Assembly (NCBI RefSeq): GCF_019704555.1
Contig: NZ_AP024745.1
Span: 5,836,501-5,900,500, forward strand
From: Actinoplanes sp. L3-i22
GTDB lineage: Bacteria; Actinomycetota; Actinomycetes; Mycobacteriales; Micromonosporaceae
Direction: 5' to 3'
DNA length: 64,000 nucleotides
Shown here: in pieces, positions 7,878-17,116 of the stretch
Position numbering within the stretch: position 1 is the first letter of the stretch
Layout: the number at the start of each line of letters is the position of its first letter
The notes under the pieces: generated by a model
The model's input: only the letters and a program-made list of their open reading frames with translations
Databases searched by the model: none
What the model was told of the DNA's origin: nothing
Made by a program: the position numbers and the translations under genes

Positions 7878-9515
7878 CTAGGCTTTTTTGATGAGATCGG
7901 CGGCCTTGGGGATGGTGGCCCGGTCGTAGTCGAAGTAGGGGCGCAGCGCGAGCGGCGCCGCCGTCCGCCCCCACTGGTAGATCAGCCGCTGCGTCTCCAT
8001 CGAGCCGTCGTGCCAGCGGCGCAGCACGTCGTGCAGGTTCAGCGGACTCGGCGAGGCTTCGCCGTCGCCGAGGAGAAAAGCCAGCTCCGGTACGGCGTCG
8101 GTCGGCGCCAGCACCCCGTCGCGCACCCGGCGCAACACGTCGAAGCACGCGTCGAACTGCTCCTGGGCACTGGGCAGATCCGGACAGAACGAGCCCGGCA
8201 CCGGCCCCTGGTGCAGGCGGTCCAGCAGCGCCGGGTCGCCGGTCTCCAGGTACTGGTAGTACGTCCCGGCGACCCGGATGACGCCCAGGTTCCAGGCCAG
8301 GTACCACATCTTGGACCAGGCCCGCCACAGGTCGAAGTCCCGGAACGCGATGTACGACCCGGCGATCAGCTTGTCGTTGTTGTCGAGGATGCTCTGGTTG
8401 AGCGTGTCGAGGTAGGCGAACCGCTCGGCCGAGTAGTCGTCCGCCTCGCGCGCCTTCAGCAGCAGCGGGACGAACGCCTCGATCACCGCCATGGTGTTCG
8501 CCATCCCCCGGCTGAACAGGGCGTCGATCGCGCCGGCCGCGTGGCTCATCAGCACCCAGCGGTCACCGACCGTGCGCGACGAGGAGAACTGGGTGCGGCC
8601 GGTGGAGATCCAGCGGAACGCCGACGTGGCGTTCGCGAACTGGCGCTTGAGCGGCGGGAACCGGTCCAGGAACTCGGTCCACTCCTGCTCGGCGGAGACG
8701 CCCTCGCGCTTCGGGAACCGGTCCACGTCCAGGTTCAGGCCGACGCTGACCAGGTCGGACTCGCTGCCCTCGCGGTTGTCGAACGGGATCACCCACATCC
8801 AGCCGCCGTCGAACAGGTGGTGCAGGGTGCCCTCGTGCCAGAGGTTGGGCTGGCCCGACGAGCTCTCGACGGCGTCGTACGGCACCACCCCGCGCATGTG
8901 CGTGAAGATCGTCCGCGAGTTCGTCTCGAACCGGCACGGCTCCTCGCGCAGCCCGAACGTGTCGGCCAGCACCGAGGTGCGCCCGGTCGCGTCGATCACG
9001 TAGTCGCTGCGGAAGATCTCGCCGCTGTCGAGCGTCACGACGGCCTGATCGGGCTGGACGTCCACTGATTGGATTCGGACACCCTCGCGCCCGAGCGCGC
9101 CGTATTTCAGCGCGGCGAGATACAGGTATTGATCGATGTCGGCGCGCATCAGGTGCGACTCCGGCCCGAACGGCCCCTCGGAGACGCTGCACTGCGTCAC
9201 CTCGAACGGGTCGTGCTCCTGCCCCTCGTGGTGGTAGACGAACCCGAAGTTGGTCTTGATGCCGCACCGCTTGCTCGCGTGCTCCAGGATGCCGCCGCTG
9301 GTCGACACGTGCGCCAGCTCCGGCACGTCGTAGCGGGCGGCGAGCAGCCGCAGCAGGAACGACGTCTCGCCGATCGTCGACTCGCCCAGGGCGAACCGCG
9401 GGTGCCTGGCCGCGTCCACGATCGCGACCGAGAGGCCCAGCCGGGCCAGGATCGCGGCCACCGTGCTGCCACCGATACCGCTGCCGAGGACCGTTACGTC
9501 GACGCGGGTGTCCAT
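7878..9515 (-). CDS. flavin-dependent halogenase-like monooxygenase
   Basis: A 545-residue FAD enzyme of the tryptophan-halogenase superfamily. It has the GSGIGGSTVA nucleotide-binding loop (residues 11-20), the GESTIGE motif (44-50), a Lys at position 87 (CGIKTNFGF) that aligns with the catalytic Lys of halogenases, and the signature W-x-W-x-I-P at 239-244 (WMWVIP). It could chlorinate or brominate a phenolic, pyrrolic or carrier-bound substrate; the substrate is not evident. Its start (ATG 9515) overlaps the antiporter gene by 22 nt, so it is the last gene of a coupled three-gene operon. No NRPS or PKS gene is within reach in the window. Confidence 0.85.
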   Translation of the reverse strand: MDTRVDVTVLGSGIGGSTVAAILARLGLSVAIVDAARHPRFALGESTIGETSFLLRLLAARYDVPELAHVSTSGGILEHASKRCGIKTNFGFVYHHEGQEHDPFEVTQCSVSEGPFGPESHLMRADIDQYLYLAALKYGALGREGVRIQSVDVQPDQAVVTLDSGEIFRSDYVIDATGRTSVLADTFGLREEPCRFETNSRTIFTHMRGVVPYDAVESSSGQPNLWHEGTLHHLFDGGWMWVIPFDNREGSESDLVSVGLNLDVDRFPKREGVSAEQEWTEFLDRFPPLKRQFANATSAFRWISTGRTQFSSSRTVGDRWVLMSHAAGAIDALFSRGMANTMAVIEAFVPLLLKAREADDYSAERFAYLDTLNQSILDNNDKLIAGSYIAFRDFDLWRAWSKMWYLAWNLGVIRVAGTYYQYLETGDPALLDRLHQGPVPGSFCPDLPSAQEQFDACFDVLRRVRDGVLAPTDAVPELAFLLGDGEASPSPLNLHDVLRRWHDGSMETQRLIYQWGRTAAPLALRPYFDYDRATIPKAADLIKKA

Positions 9516-10723
9516 ATCTGCTCCACCTTCCGATTGTTCGTCGAGCGGCCCCGGCGCTCCAGCAGGCTGAGCAGCGGACCGGTGGCCAGGGTCGTGATCA
9601 CCGCATTGATCACGAGGATCGTGTAGAGCGTCGTGGTGAGCAGGCCGGCCGCCGCGCCCACGGTCAGCACCACGAGCTCGGTCAGCCCGCGCGTGCTCAG
9701 CAGCACGCCCAGGGTCAGCGCGTCGCGGCCGCCCATCCCGGTCAGCCGGGCCGGACCGGCCGCGCCGGCGATCTTGCCGACCATCGAGACCACCACCGCC
9801 GCGCCCAGCACCCCGGCATCGCGCCAGGTCAGCGCGGAGAGATCGACGCCCAGGCCGGCCACCACGAAGAACGCCGGCAGCAGCAGCCCGGTGCTCAGAT
9901 CCGCGGCCCGGGTCACCACCAGGTCCACGGTGGCCCGGTGGCGGGGCAGCGCCAGGCCGACCACGAACGGGCCGAAGATGCTGTGCAGGCCGATGCTCTC
10001 GGTGAACCAGGCGGCCAGCACCGCCGCGACCAGGACGCCGACCAGCAGCGCGCGCGGCGACACCCGGTCGAGCGTCCCGCGCCGCTGCAGCGCGGCCAGC
10101 CCCGGGCGTACCGCCAGCAGCACGACCAGGACGAACGCGGTCACCAGGGCGAGCATCACCCACGGCCGGTGGGTGCCGTGCCCGGCCAGCGCGATCACCG
10201 CGGCCAGCCCCAGCCACGCCACCACGTCGATGATCGCGGCGCAGGTCATCGCGATACCGCCGATCCGGGTGCCGGACATGCCCCGGTCGCGCAGGATCCG
10301 GGCCAGCACCGGGAACGCGGTGATCGCCACGGCGACGCCGACGAACAGCAGGAACGGCAGGCGACCGGCGGCCACCCGGTACCACGGCCAGACGACCGCG
10401 GCGAGCAGCACGCCGAGCACGAACGGGAGCACGGTGGCGCCGGCCGCGATCGCGCCGACCGTCCGGGCCCGGGCCACGACCTCCACCTCCAGGCCGACGA
10501 TCAGCATGAAGATGACCAGGCCGAGCTGGGCGATCAGGTTCAGGTAGGGCCGGGCGTCGCTCGGCAGCAGCACGCCGCCGAACTGGGCGGCGGCGATCCC
10601 GGCCACGATCTCGCCGACCACCGGCGGCTGGCCGAGCCGCTCGAACAGGAAACCGCCGAGGCGCGCGAGCAGCACCACGATCGCCAGGCTGAGCAGCACG
10701 TGCGACAGGACCGCGCTGGTCAC
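9494..10723 (-). CDS. CPA2-type cation/proton antiporter
   Basis: A 409-residue KefB/GerN-like membrane transporter with about 12-13 hydrophobic segments spanning the whole protein. The N-terminal family motif (FERLGQPPVVGEIVAGI) is clear, as is the discontinuous-helix region (LLPAFFVVAGLGVDL) and the second one (STRGLTELVVLTVG). No C-terminal TrkA-N/RCK domain is present. GTG 10723 overlaps the stop of the luciferase-like gene by 4 nt (GTGA), and its own 3' end overlaps the halogenase start. In this setting it may export product or balance ions; that is inference. Confidence 0.9.
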   Translation of the reverse strand: MTSAVLSHVLLSLAIVVLLARLGGFLFERLGQPPVVGEIVAGIAAAQFGGVLLPSDARPYLNLIAQLGLVIFMLIVGLEVEVVARARTVGAIAAGATVLPFVLGVLLAAVVWPWYRVAAGRLPFLLFVGVAVAITAFPVLARILRDRGMSGTRIGGIAMTCAAIIDVVAWLGLAAVIALAGHGTHRPWVMLALVTAFVLVVLLAVRPGLAALQRRGTLDRVSPRALLVGVLVAAVLAAWFTESIGLHSIFGPFVVGLALPRHRATVDLVVTRAADLSTGLLLPAFFVVAGLGVDLSALTWRDAGVLGAAVVVSMVGKIAGAAGPARLTGMGGRDALTLGVLLSTRGLTELVVLTVGAAAGLLTTTLYTILVINAVITTLATGPLLSLLERRGRSTNNRKVEQIWTPAST

Positions 10724-11889
10724 GTCGTGCGCCGCCGCTCGGCGACCTCGTGGGAGTACTCGACACCCGCCTTCGCCTGGGCCGCGGCCATCGTCCGGCG
10801 GGTCAGGCCACCGGACTGCAACTCCTGCTCGTACGCCTTGATCCGGGGCCAGGTCGCCGCGGTGAAATACGGGATCACCCGCCGGGCGAACAGCTCGTAG
10901 GACCGCAGCGTCGCCGCGGTGTCCGCGATGTCCGACTGCTCGATCAGGAACGTCCCGAAGCCGCCGCTGAGCTCCCACATCTTCTCGATGTGCCGGATCG
11001 CCTGCTCCGGCGTCCCGATCACCGCGGTGCCGGTGGTCATCAGCACGTCGATCACGGCATCCGGATCCTCCAGATCCACCGGGACGTTCATCGGCAAAAT
11101 CTGACGGACAAATTTGATGTACGCCGTGAGGCCGTGCCGAACCTCAGCGCGCGCCTGCTCCTCCGTCGGGGCGACGTGCAGCAGGCTCATCACCGACCAG
11201 CGGCTCCGGTCGAACCGCAGCCCGACCTGCTCCGCCTCGGCCTGGGCGATCCCGGCCGTGGTGCGCAGCGGGTTCTCCGAACCGGTGCCGATCGCCGCCG
11301 ACGCGCCGAACGAGACGATCCCGGCGCCGAACCGCCCGGCGAGCCGTGGCCCGGCCGGCGACTTGAACGCGGCGACCCGGACGTCCAGGGGCCATTGGTA
11401 CGGCCGGAGGTGCATCGTGGCCTGGTCGAGGTGGAACCAGTCGGTCTTGCGGGTGACCGGGCCGTCGTACCGAAGCAATGCGGTTATCGCTTCTAAAGCT
11501 TCTTCCATCATCCGGCGCGCCTGCATCGGATCGTGGCCGATCATGCTCGCGTCCAGCGGCAGCGCCCCGGAGCCGACCCCGAAGATCAACCGGCCGCGGG
11601 TCAGGTGATCGAGCTGGATGATCCGGTCCAGCAGCAGGAACGGGTGGTGGTAGGAGAGCGTCGCGACCCCGGTCCCGAGCCGGATCCGGTGCGTCCGCTG
11701 CGCCGCCGCGGCGATCATCAACTCCGGCGACGCGATGATCTGCCAGCCGCCGGAGTGATGCTCCCCGAACCAGAACTCGTCGAAACCGAGCCGGTCACAG
11801 TGCTCGGCGAGGGCGAGGTCCCCCTCCAGTTGCAGGGTGGGATCCTCGACCGGGTTGTGGAACGGAAAGGTCAGCGCTCCGAACTTCAT
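10720..11889 (-). CDS. LLM-class flavin-dependent oxidoreductase
   Basis: A 389-residue bacterial-luciferase-like monooxygenase. The N-terminus (MKFGALTFPFHN), the LGFDEFWFGEHHSGG motif with the paired His, and RIRLGTGVATLSYHHPFLLLDRI are characteristic of the FMN/F420-dependent LLM family. Such enzymes use reduced FMN or F420 for hydroxylation, Baeyer-Villiger or related reactions and are common tailoring enzymes in secondary metabolism. It is the first gene of the operon with the antiporter and halogenase. ATG 11889 is chosen with GGGGG about 7 nt upstream; the divergent hydrolase gene starts 107 nt away. Confidence 0.92.
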   Translation of the reverse strand: MKFGALTFPFHNPVEDPTLQLEGDLALAEHCDRLGFDEFWFGEHHSGGWQIIASPELMIAAAAQRTHRIRLGTGVATLSYHHPFLLLDRIIQLDHLTRGRLIFGVGSGALPLDASMIGHDPMQARRMMEEALEAITALLRYDGPVTRKTDWFHLDQATMHLRPYQWPLDVRVAAFKSPAGPRLAGRFGAGIVSFGASAAIGTGSENPLRTTAGIAQAEAEQVGLRFDRSRWSVMSLLHVAPTEEQARAEVRHGLTAYIKFVRQILPMNVPVDLEDPDAVIDVLMTTGTAVIGTPEQAIRHIEKMWELSGGFGTFLIEQSDIADTAATLRSYELFARRVIPYFTAATWPRIKAYEQELQSGGLTRRTMAAAQAKAGVEYSHEVAERRRTT

Positions 11890-11996
11890 GCGTGGCCCCC
11901 TACCTGCACGAATTAGGCCCACTGTAGACGTTGATCGCCATGCATGCAGGACACGTTCGCGTCCCGCGCGACAATTGCCTGGGTAAGATCAGGTCT

Positions 11997-12743
11997 GTGC
12001 GTACCGGCGACGGATTCTCCCTGGCGGTTCAGGTCAGTGGGCGGGATGACGGGCCGGTGCTGCTTCTGCTGTCCGGGCAGGCGAATTCGCATGGCTGGTG
12101 GACCGGGCTGCGGGAAGCGTTCGAGGATCGGTTCCGGGTGGTCACGTTCGACTGGCGGGGGACCGGGGGCAGCCGCGGGCCGGTGGAGGAGTGGACCACG
12201 CCGTGGTTCGCCGACGACGCGGCGGCCGTGCTTCGCGGGTTTCCGACGCCGGCGGCCGTCTACGGCACCTCGATGGGCGGCCGGGTCGCCCAGCACCTCG
12301 CCGCGAACCATCCCGGGCTGGTCGACCGGCTCGTGCTCGCCTGCACGTCGCCCGGTGGGGAGCACGCCCACGAGCGCACCCCCGAGGTGCGCCGCCGGCT
12401 GGCCGCCGGGCGGGCCGGCACGCTGCGCGAGCTGTTCTACACCGACGCGTGGGACGGGCACAGCCATCTGTTCGGTGACCCGACGATGAGCGCCGAGGAG
12501 AGCCGCGCGCACCTGCGGGCCAGCAACCGGCACGACGCGTGGGACGTGCTGCCGCTGATCCAGGTGCCGACGCTGGTCCTGCACGGCACCGACGACCTGA
12601 TGGTCCCGTCCGCGAACGCGCCGCTGCTGACCGGGCGGATCCCGGGCGCGGTGATGCACCTGCATGAGGGCGGCCGGCACGGGTTCTTCGACGAGTTCGC
12701 CGGCGACGTCGTGCCGGTGATCGACGATTTCCTTCTAGGTTAG
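11997..12743 (+). CDS. alpha/beta hydrolase
   Basis: A 248-residue soluble hydrolase. Motifs include the HG-type oxyanion strand (LLLLSGQANSHGWW), the nucleophile elbow YGTSMGGR, the acid strand LVLHGTDDLMVP and the catalytic His near the end (GGRHGFFDEF). Substrate unknown. GTG 11997 is used because TAAGAT (11984-11989) ends 7 nt upstream; ATG 11931 would add 22 residues without similarity to the fold. It is followed 18 nt later by the aldo/keto reductase, so the two form an operon transcribed away from the halogenase operon. Confidence 0.88.
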   Translation: MRTGDGFSLAVQVSGRDDGPVLLLLSGQANSHGWWTGLREAFEDRFRVVTFDWRGTGGSRGPVEEWTTPWFADDAAAVLRGFPTPAAVYGTSMGGRVAQHLAANHPGLVDRLVLACTSPGGEHAHERTPEVRRRLAAGRAGTLRELFYTDAWDGHSHLFGDPTMSAEESRAHLRASNRHDAWDVLPLIQVPTLVLHGTDDLMVPSANAPLLTGRIPGAVMHLHEGGRHGFFDEFAGDVVPVIDDFLLG

Positions 12744-12761
12744 TTCGTTTGGGGAGTGGCA

Positions 12762-13607
12762 ATGACCAGCATCGACCTCGGTGGGAAGACCGTGAACCGG
12801 CTCGGGTACGGCGCGATGCGCATCACCGGGCCGGGCATCTGGGGCCCGCCGCGCGACCACGACGAGGCGATCCGGGTGTTGCGCCGCAGCGTGGAGCTCG
12901 GGGTCACGTTCATCGACACGGCCGACTCGTACGGTCCGGATGTCTCCGAGAATTTGATCTTCGAGGCCCTGCACGACGGCACCGGCTACGGCGACGTGGT
13001 GATCGCGACCAAGGGCGGCTTCACCCGGCACGGCCCGAACATCTGGGCCGCGGTGGGCCGCCGGGAGTACCTGCGCCAGTGCGTCCTGATGTCGATGCGC
13101 CGGCTCGGCGTCGAGCAGCTCGACCTGTGGCAGCTGCACCGGATCGACCCGCGGACGCCGCGCGCGGAGCAGTTCGCCGAGCTGCGCGCGTTCCTGGACG
13201 AGGGCCTGGTCAAGCAGGTCGGCCTGTCCGAGGTCAGCGTCGAGGACGTCGAGGAGGCGCAGGCCGCCGGTGTCCCGGTCGCGTCGGTCCAGAACCGCTA
13301 CAACCTGGGCGACCGCCGGGCCGAGGACCTCCTGGACTTCTGCACCGAGCAGGGCATCGCGTTCATCCCGTGGGCCCCGGTCGACGCCGGCAACCTGGCC
13401 CGCCCGGGCGGCCCGCTGGAGAAGGTCGCCGCGAATCACCCCGGTGTCAGCACCGGTCAGCTCGCCCTGGCATGGCTCCTGCGCCGTTCTCCGATCGTGG
13501 TGCCGATTCCCGGCACGTCGACGGTCGCGCATCTTGAGGAAAACCAGGCTGCGGCCGGGGTGCGCTTGTCCGACGAGGAATTCGAGACGCTGGCCAAGGC
13601 CGCCTGA
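12762..13607 (+). CDS. aldo/keto reductase
   Basis: A 281-residue NADPH-dependent reductase with the (beta/alpha)8 barrel. Catalytic residues are in place: Asp and Tyr in FIDTADSYGP, Lys in VIATKGG and His in LWQLHRID. The cofactor phosphate loop is IVVPIPGTSTVAHLEEN. It would reduce an aldehyde or ketone; the substrate is unknown. ATG 12762 has GGGGAG 5 nt upstream; GTG 12756 is a longer alternative. It is second in an operon with the alpha/beta hydrolase and ends at a terminator hairpin. Confidence 0.93.
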   Translation: MTSIDLGGKTVNRLGYGAMRITGPGIWGPPRDHDEAIRVLRRSVELGVTFIDTADSYGPDVSENLIFEALHDGTGYGDVVIATKGGFTRHGPNIWAAVGRREYLRQCVLMSMRRLGVEQLDLWQLHRIDPRTPRAEQFAELRAFLDEGLVKQVGLSEVSVEDVEEAQAAGVPVASVQNRYNLGDRRAEDLLDFCTEQGIAFIPWAPVDAGNLARPGGPLEKVAANHPGVSTGQLALAWLLRRSPIVVPIPGTSTVAHLEENQAAAGVRLSDEEFETLAKAA

Positions 13608-13638
13608 AAACCCGATTTCGACGGTACGGACGGAAACC

Positions 13639-13678
13639 GCGTCCCGTGGCGGCCCCGCCGGAGGCCGGCACGGGACGC
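13639..13678. terminator. Bidirectional hairpin between convergent genes
   Basis: Perfect 10-bp arms GCGTCCCGTG (13639-13648) and CACGGGACGC (13669-13678) with a 20-nt GC loop lie midway between the aldo/keto reductase and the histidine phosphatase, which converge. No T run; it would serve both strands. Confidence 0.65.
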
Positions 13679-13686
13679 GAGCCGGG

Positions 13687-14397
13687 TCAGCGGTAGGTGA
13701 GCAGCCGGGGTTCGGGCTCGGTGTGGGTGTGTTCGTTGAACGTCGACAGGGAGAGGCCGCTGCGGCCGGAGATGACCTTGGTGACGCCGGTGTTGACCGA
13801 GACCCGGTTGAACGACGCCCACAGGGTGGCCAGCGTGGGAGCGGGAACGGCCGGGCCGGCGGTGATCAGGGCGGTGGCCATCGCGATCGGGCCGCCGGAG
13901 CTGACCGTCAGGATGTCGCGGTGCTCGGGCAGCAGGGCGGTGACCGATGACAGTGCCTCGGCGATCCGGGTGCGGAACGCGGTGAACGACTCGGTGTAGT
14001 CCGCGTCGTGGGCGCCGGCCGACCAGCGGAGCGTGGCCTCGTCGAAGACCTGCTGGAACGCTCGGTCCGGGCGGTCCGACAGCGCCAGCTCGGCCATCAT
14101 GGCCGACCGGTCGCGGTAGGCCGGGCGGTGGATCTCGACCACGTGCTGGAAGTCGAACTCGTTCCAGCCCGCGTCGGTGATCATCGGGACCGGGCTGCCC
14201 AGGCCCTCGAGGATTCCGGACAGGGTCTCCTCGTGGCGGCGCATCGTGCCGCGCAGGACCAGGGCCGGCTTGATGCCGCGGGCCGCCAGCGAGCGGCCCA
14301 GCACGCGGGCCTGCTCGTGGCCGAGCGGGGAGAGCGCGTCGTAGTCCTCGGCGCCGAACGACGCCTGGCCGTGCCGGACCAACAACAGACGAGCCAT
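13687..14397 (-). CDS. histidine phosphatase family protein
   Basis: A 236-residue member of the phosphoglycerate-mutase-like superfamily. The RHG motif with the phosphorylated His is at the N-terminus (LLLVRHGQASFG), the first Arg pocket residue follows in RGTMRRHEET, and the second His lies in VSSGGPIAMA-type context where the usual GH is replaced by SG, so one phosphate-pocket His may be absent. It starts only 3 nt after the stop of the upstream SDR gene and is co-transcribed with it. Confidence 0.85.
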   Translation of the reverse strand: MARLLLVRHGQASFGAEDYDALSPLGHEQARVLGRSLAARGIKPALVLRGTMRRHEETLSGILEGLGSPVPMITDAGWNEFDFQHVVEIHRPAYRDRSAMMAELALSDRPDRAFQQVFDEATLRWSAGAHDADYTESFTAFRTRIAEALSSVTALLPEHRDILTVSSGGPIAMATALITAGPAVPAPTLATLWASFNRVSVNTGVTKVISGRSGLSLSTFNEHTHTEPEPRLLTYR

Positions 14398-14400
14398 TCT

Positions 14401-15141
14401 TCAGACCATCTTTCGTACGGCGGAGAGCGGCAGGACTTTCATCGCGAGACCGATCGGGAGCCAGGGCCATGCGGGGACGTACGCCTTGACTTTTCGTTTC
14501 TCGATGGCCGCGACCATTTTCCGTACGCCGAATTCGGTGTTGACCATGAACTTGGTTTTCTGGGACACCCGCGAGTTCATTTCCGAGCGGATGTAGCCCG
14601 GATAGATGACCGAGACGTCGATGCCCGGAATGCGCTCCGAGCGCACCCCTTCGGCGATCGCCGCCACGCCCGCCTTGGTCGCCGCGTAGGTGGTCATCGA
14701 CTTCCGCATGCCGCGGAGCGCGGACATCGACGAGATCAGGACGAGGTGGCCGCGGCCCTGGGCGCGGAAGATCTGCAGGGCGGCCTCGGTCTGGGCGAGC
14801 GCGCCGACGAAATTGACCATCGCGGTGGCGCGGTTCGCGTCGAAACGGCCGGTGCCGAGGGGCGCGCCCTTGCCGAGGCCGGCGTTGACGACGACCCGGT
14901 CGATGCGGCCGAATTCCGCCGCGAATTCCTGGAAGACGGTGAACACGGCGTCGTCGTCGGTGACGTCCAATTCCTTGACGATGACGCGGACCTCCGGAAG
15001 GGCGGCCCGCAATTCCTGGAGGCGGTCGATCCGGCGGGCGCAGAGCGCGAGGTCGTAGCCGAGCGCGGCGAACTGGCGGGCCATCTCCTCGCCCAGCCCC
15101 GCGCTCGCGCCGGTGATCAGCACGACGGGTCGATCGGTCAT
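14401..15141 (-). CDS. SDR family oxidoreductase
   Basis: A 246-residue classical short-chain dehydrogenase. The cofactor loop is TGASAGLGE (residues ~10-18), the NAG motif is VVNAGLGKG, and the catalytic Ser-Tyr-Lys are in LISSMSALRG and YAATKAG. The C-terminus is hydrophobic (WPWLPIGLAMKVLPL), as in membrane-associated DltE/YqjQ-type SDRs that act on lipids or steroids. ATG 15141 is supported by TACCGT (15153-15148) ending 6 nt upstream. Operon with the histidine phosphatase. Confidence 0.92.
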   Translation of the reverse strand: MTDRPVVLITGASAGLGEEMARQFAALGYDLALCARRIDRLQELRAALPEVRVIVKELDVTDDDAVFTVFQEFAAEFGRIDRVVVNAGLGKGAPLGTGRFDANRATAMVNFVGALAQTEAALQIFRAQGRGHLVLISSMSALRGMRKSMTTYAATKAGVAAIAEGVRSERIPGIDVSVIYPGYIRSEMNSRVSQKTKFMVNTEFGVRKMVAAIEKRKVKAYVPAWPWLPIGLAMKVLPLSAVRKMV

Positions 15142-15212
15142 CCCGACACGGTAGGGCACCGCCTGATGATCTTGCACGCCGAGTGCGTAATTCCGGCGCG
15201 TAGGGTCGGCGT

Positions 15213-16589
15213 ATGCCGACGATCCCGGAGCTGCCCGGCCTCGATCTCGTGGACGACCCGGACGTCCTGGCGAGCCTCAGTCACGACGACGCCGAGTGGG
15301 CGCCCTACGGAAAAGCGCTGGCCGCGGTGCGTCCGCGGACCACCGGGCAGGTCCAGCGGATCGTCGCCGCGTGCGCCGCGGGGCAGATCCCGATCATCCC
15401 GCGCGGCGCCGGGACCGGCCTGTCCGGCGGCGCGAACGCGGTCGACGGCGCGATGATCGTCGATCTGTCGCGGATGAACCGGATCGTGGAGATCGACGCC
15501 GAGAACATGACCGCCACCGTGCAGCCCGGCGTGATCAACGACGACCTGAAGGCGGCCGTCGCCGAGCACGGCCTGTGGTATCCGCCCGACCCGGCCAGCG
15601 CGCCCTGGTCCACGATCGGCGGGAACGTCGCGACCAACGCCGGTGGACTTTGCTGCCTGAAGTACGGCGTGACCCGCGACTACGTGCTCGGGATGGAGGC
15701 GGTCGTCGGCGGCCCGGCCGGCGACTACGGCACGGCGGTCCGCCTCGGCCGGCGCACCACCAAGGGCGTCAGCGGCTACGACCTGGCCGGCCTGTTCACC
15801 GGCTCGGAGGGCACCTTCGGGATCATCACCGAGATCACCGTACGGCTGCGCCCGGCCCGCCGCGAGGCCCCGCGCACCGTGGTCGGCGCGTTCGCCAGCG
15901 TCGTCGCGGCCGGCGAGGCGGTCGCCGCGATCACCCGGGCCGGCCTGCTCCCGGCCGCCCTGGAGCTGCTCGACCGCACCTGCCTGCGCGCCGTCGAGGA
16001 CTGGAAGCACCTCGGCCTCGAAGCCGACGCCGCCGCGCTGCTGCTCGCCCAGCTGGACACGCCCGGCCGGGCCGGCGACGAGGAGGCCGCCGCGGTCGCC
16101 GAGGTGTTCCGCGCGGCCGGGGCGTCGTGGGCGGAGCGGTCCACCGACGAGATCGAGGCCGAGGCGCTGTTCGCGGCGCGCCGGCTGGCCTATCCGGCGC
16201 TGGAACGGCTGGGCCCGGTGCTGACCGAGGACGTCTGCGTGCCCCGTTCCCGCGTACCGGAAATGTTGTCCTTGATCGAAAAGATTGCGGCGCGGCACGG
16301 CGTCACCATCGCCACGATCGCGCACGCCGGCGACGGCAACCTGCACCCGCTGATCCTCGCGCCGGCCGGGAACGACGATGCCCGCCGCGCGGCCCAGGCC
16401 GCGTTCGAGGAGATGCTGACCGCGGCGATCGCGATGGGCGGCACGGTCACCGGCGAACACGGGGTCGGGCTGCTGAAACGGGCCGGGATGCGGCAGGAGC
16501 TGTCGCCCGGGGTGCTGGCCATGCAGATCGCGGTCAAACAGACGCTGGACCCGCTCGGCCTCTTCAACCCGGGCAAGGTCATCGGCTGA
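15213..16589 (+). CDS. FAD-linked oxidase (GlcD/D-lactate dehydrogenase type)
   Basis: A 458-residue flavoprotein of the VAO/PCMH family. The FAD-binding N-terminal half shows PIIPRGAGTGLSGGANA and PWSTIGGNVATNAGGLCCLKYGVTRDYV; the C-terminal FAD-oxidase domain ends with the His-rich HAGDGNLHPLI and the signature TGEHGVGLLKR followed by DPLGLFNPGK. It oxidises a 2-hydroxy acid such as glycolate or D-lactate; the exact substrate is not resolvable. ATG 15213 lies 6 nt after TAGGGT (15201-15206). It is divergent from the SDR gene, 71 nt apart. Confidence 0.94.
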   Translation: MPTIPELPGLDLVDDPDVLASLSHDDAEWAPYGKALAAVRPRTTGQVQRIVAACAAGQIPIIPRGAGTGLSGGANAVDGAMIVDLSRMNRIVEIDAENMTATVQPGVINDDLKAAVAEHGLWYPPDPASAPWSTIGGNVATNAGGLCCLKYGVTRDYVLGMEAVVGGPAGDYGTAVRLGRRTTKGVSGYDLAGLFTGSEGTFGIITEITVRLRPARREAPRTVVGAFASVVAAGEAVAAITRAGLLPAALELLDRTCLRAVEDWKHLGLEADAAALLLAQLDTPGRAGDEEAAAVAEVFRAAGASWAERSTDEIEAEALFAARRLAYPALERLGPVLTEDVCVPRSRVPEMLSLIEKIAARHGVTIATIAHAGDGNLHPLILAPAGNDDARRAAQAAFEEMLTAAIAMGGTVTGEHGVGLLKRAGMRQELSPGVLAMQIAVKQTLDPLGLFNPGKVIG

Positions 16590-16642
16590 TCACCCCCGGT
16601 TCGGCAGGCAGTATCGTGACGCCAGCGTCGATGGAGGTCACG

Positions 16643-17116
16643 GTGGTCTGGAAAGGTTTCTGGCGGGCGGTCGGCTCGATCCCCGGGTTCACCCCGGTCG
16701 CCAAACGGACGGTCACCCTCGACCGCTGGCTGAGCCGGGTCACCAAGGGCCGCGTCGTGGCGCTCGGCATGGCGCCGAGCCTGCTACTCACGACGGTCGG
16801 CCGCAAGAGCGGCCAGGAGCGAAAATCGCCTTTGCAGTACGTCGCCGACCAGGGCGCCTATGTCGTGGTCGGCTCCAACTGGGGTGGCCCGAACGCGCCG
16901 GGATGGGTCCACAACCTGCGGGCGAAGCCGGCGGCCACCATCACGATCGGCGGCCGGGACCTCGCGGTCGAGGCGCAGGAGGCGACCGGCGACGAGCGCG
17001 AGCGGCTGTGGCAGCTGTTCGTCGACCAGTGGCCGGGCTACGCCCGCTACCGCGAGCAGGCCGCGCACCGCACCCTGCGGATCTTCCGCCTGGTGCCGGT
17101 CACAGCCCCGCGATAG
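16643..17116 (+). CDS. DDN-type F420H2-dependent nitroreductase family protein
   Basis: A 157-residue protein of the deazaflavin-dependent nitroreductase family. Diagnostic motifs are LLLTTVGRKSGQERKSPLQY, the VVGSNWGGPNAPGW loop and the strand HNLRAKPAATITIGG. Such proteins use F420H2, consistent with an actinomycete. GTG 16643 is chosen because GGAGGT lies 5 nt upstream; ATG 16631 and GTG 16616 are alternatives. Its 3' end overlaps the end of the next minus-strand gene by 17 nt. Confidence 0.9.
   Translation: MVWKGFWRAVGSIPGFTPVAKRTVTLDRWLSRVTKGRVVALGMAPSLLLTTVGRKSGQERKSPLQYVADQGAYVVVGSNWGGPNAPGWVHNLRAKPAATITIGGRDLAVEAQEATGDERERLWQLFVDQWPGYARYREQAAHRTLRIFRLVPVTAPR

Noticed and set aside
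7878..11889. A full antibiotic biosynthetic cluster around the halogenase
   Set aside because: No core biosynthetic enzyme is found in the flanking sequence; neighbours on both sides are ordinary housekeeping-type genes.
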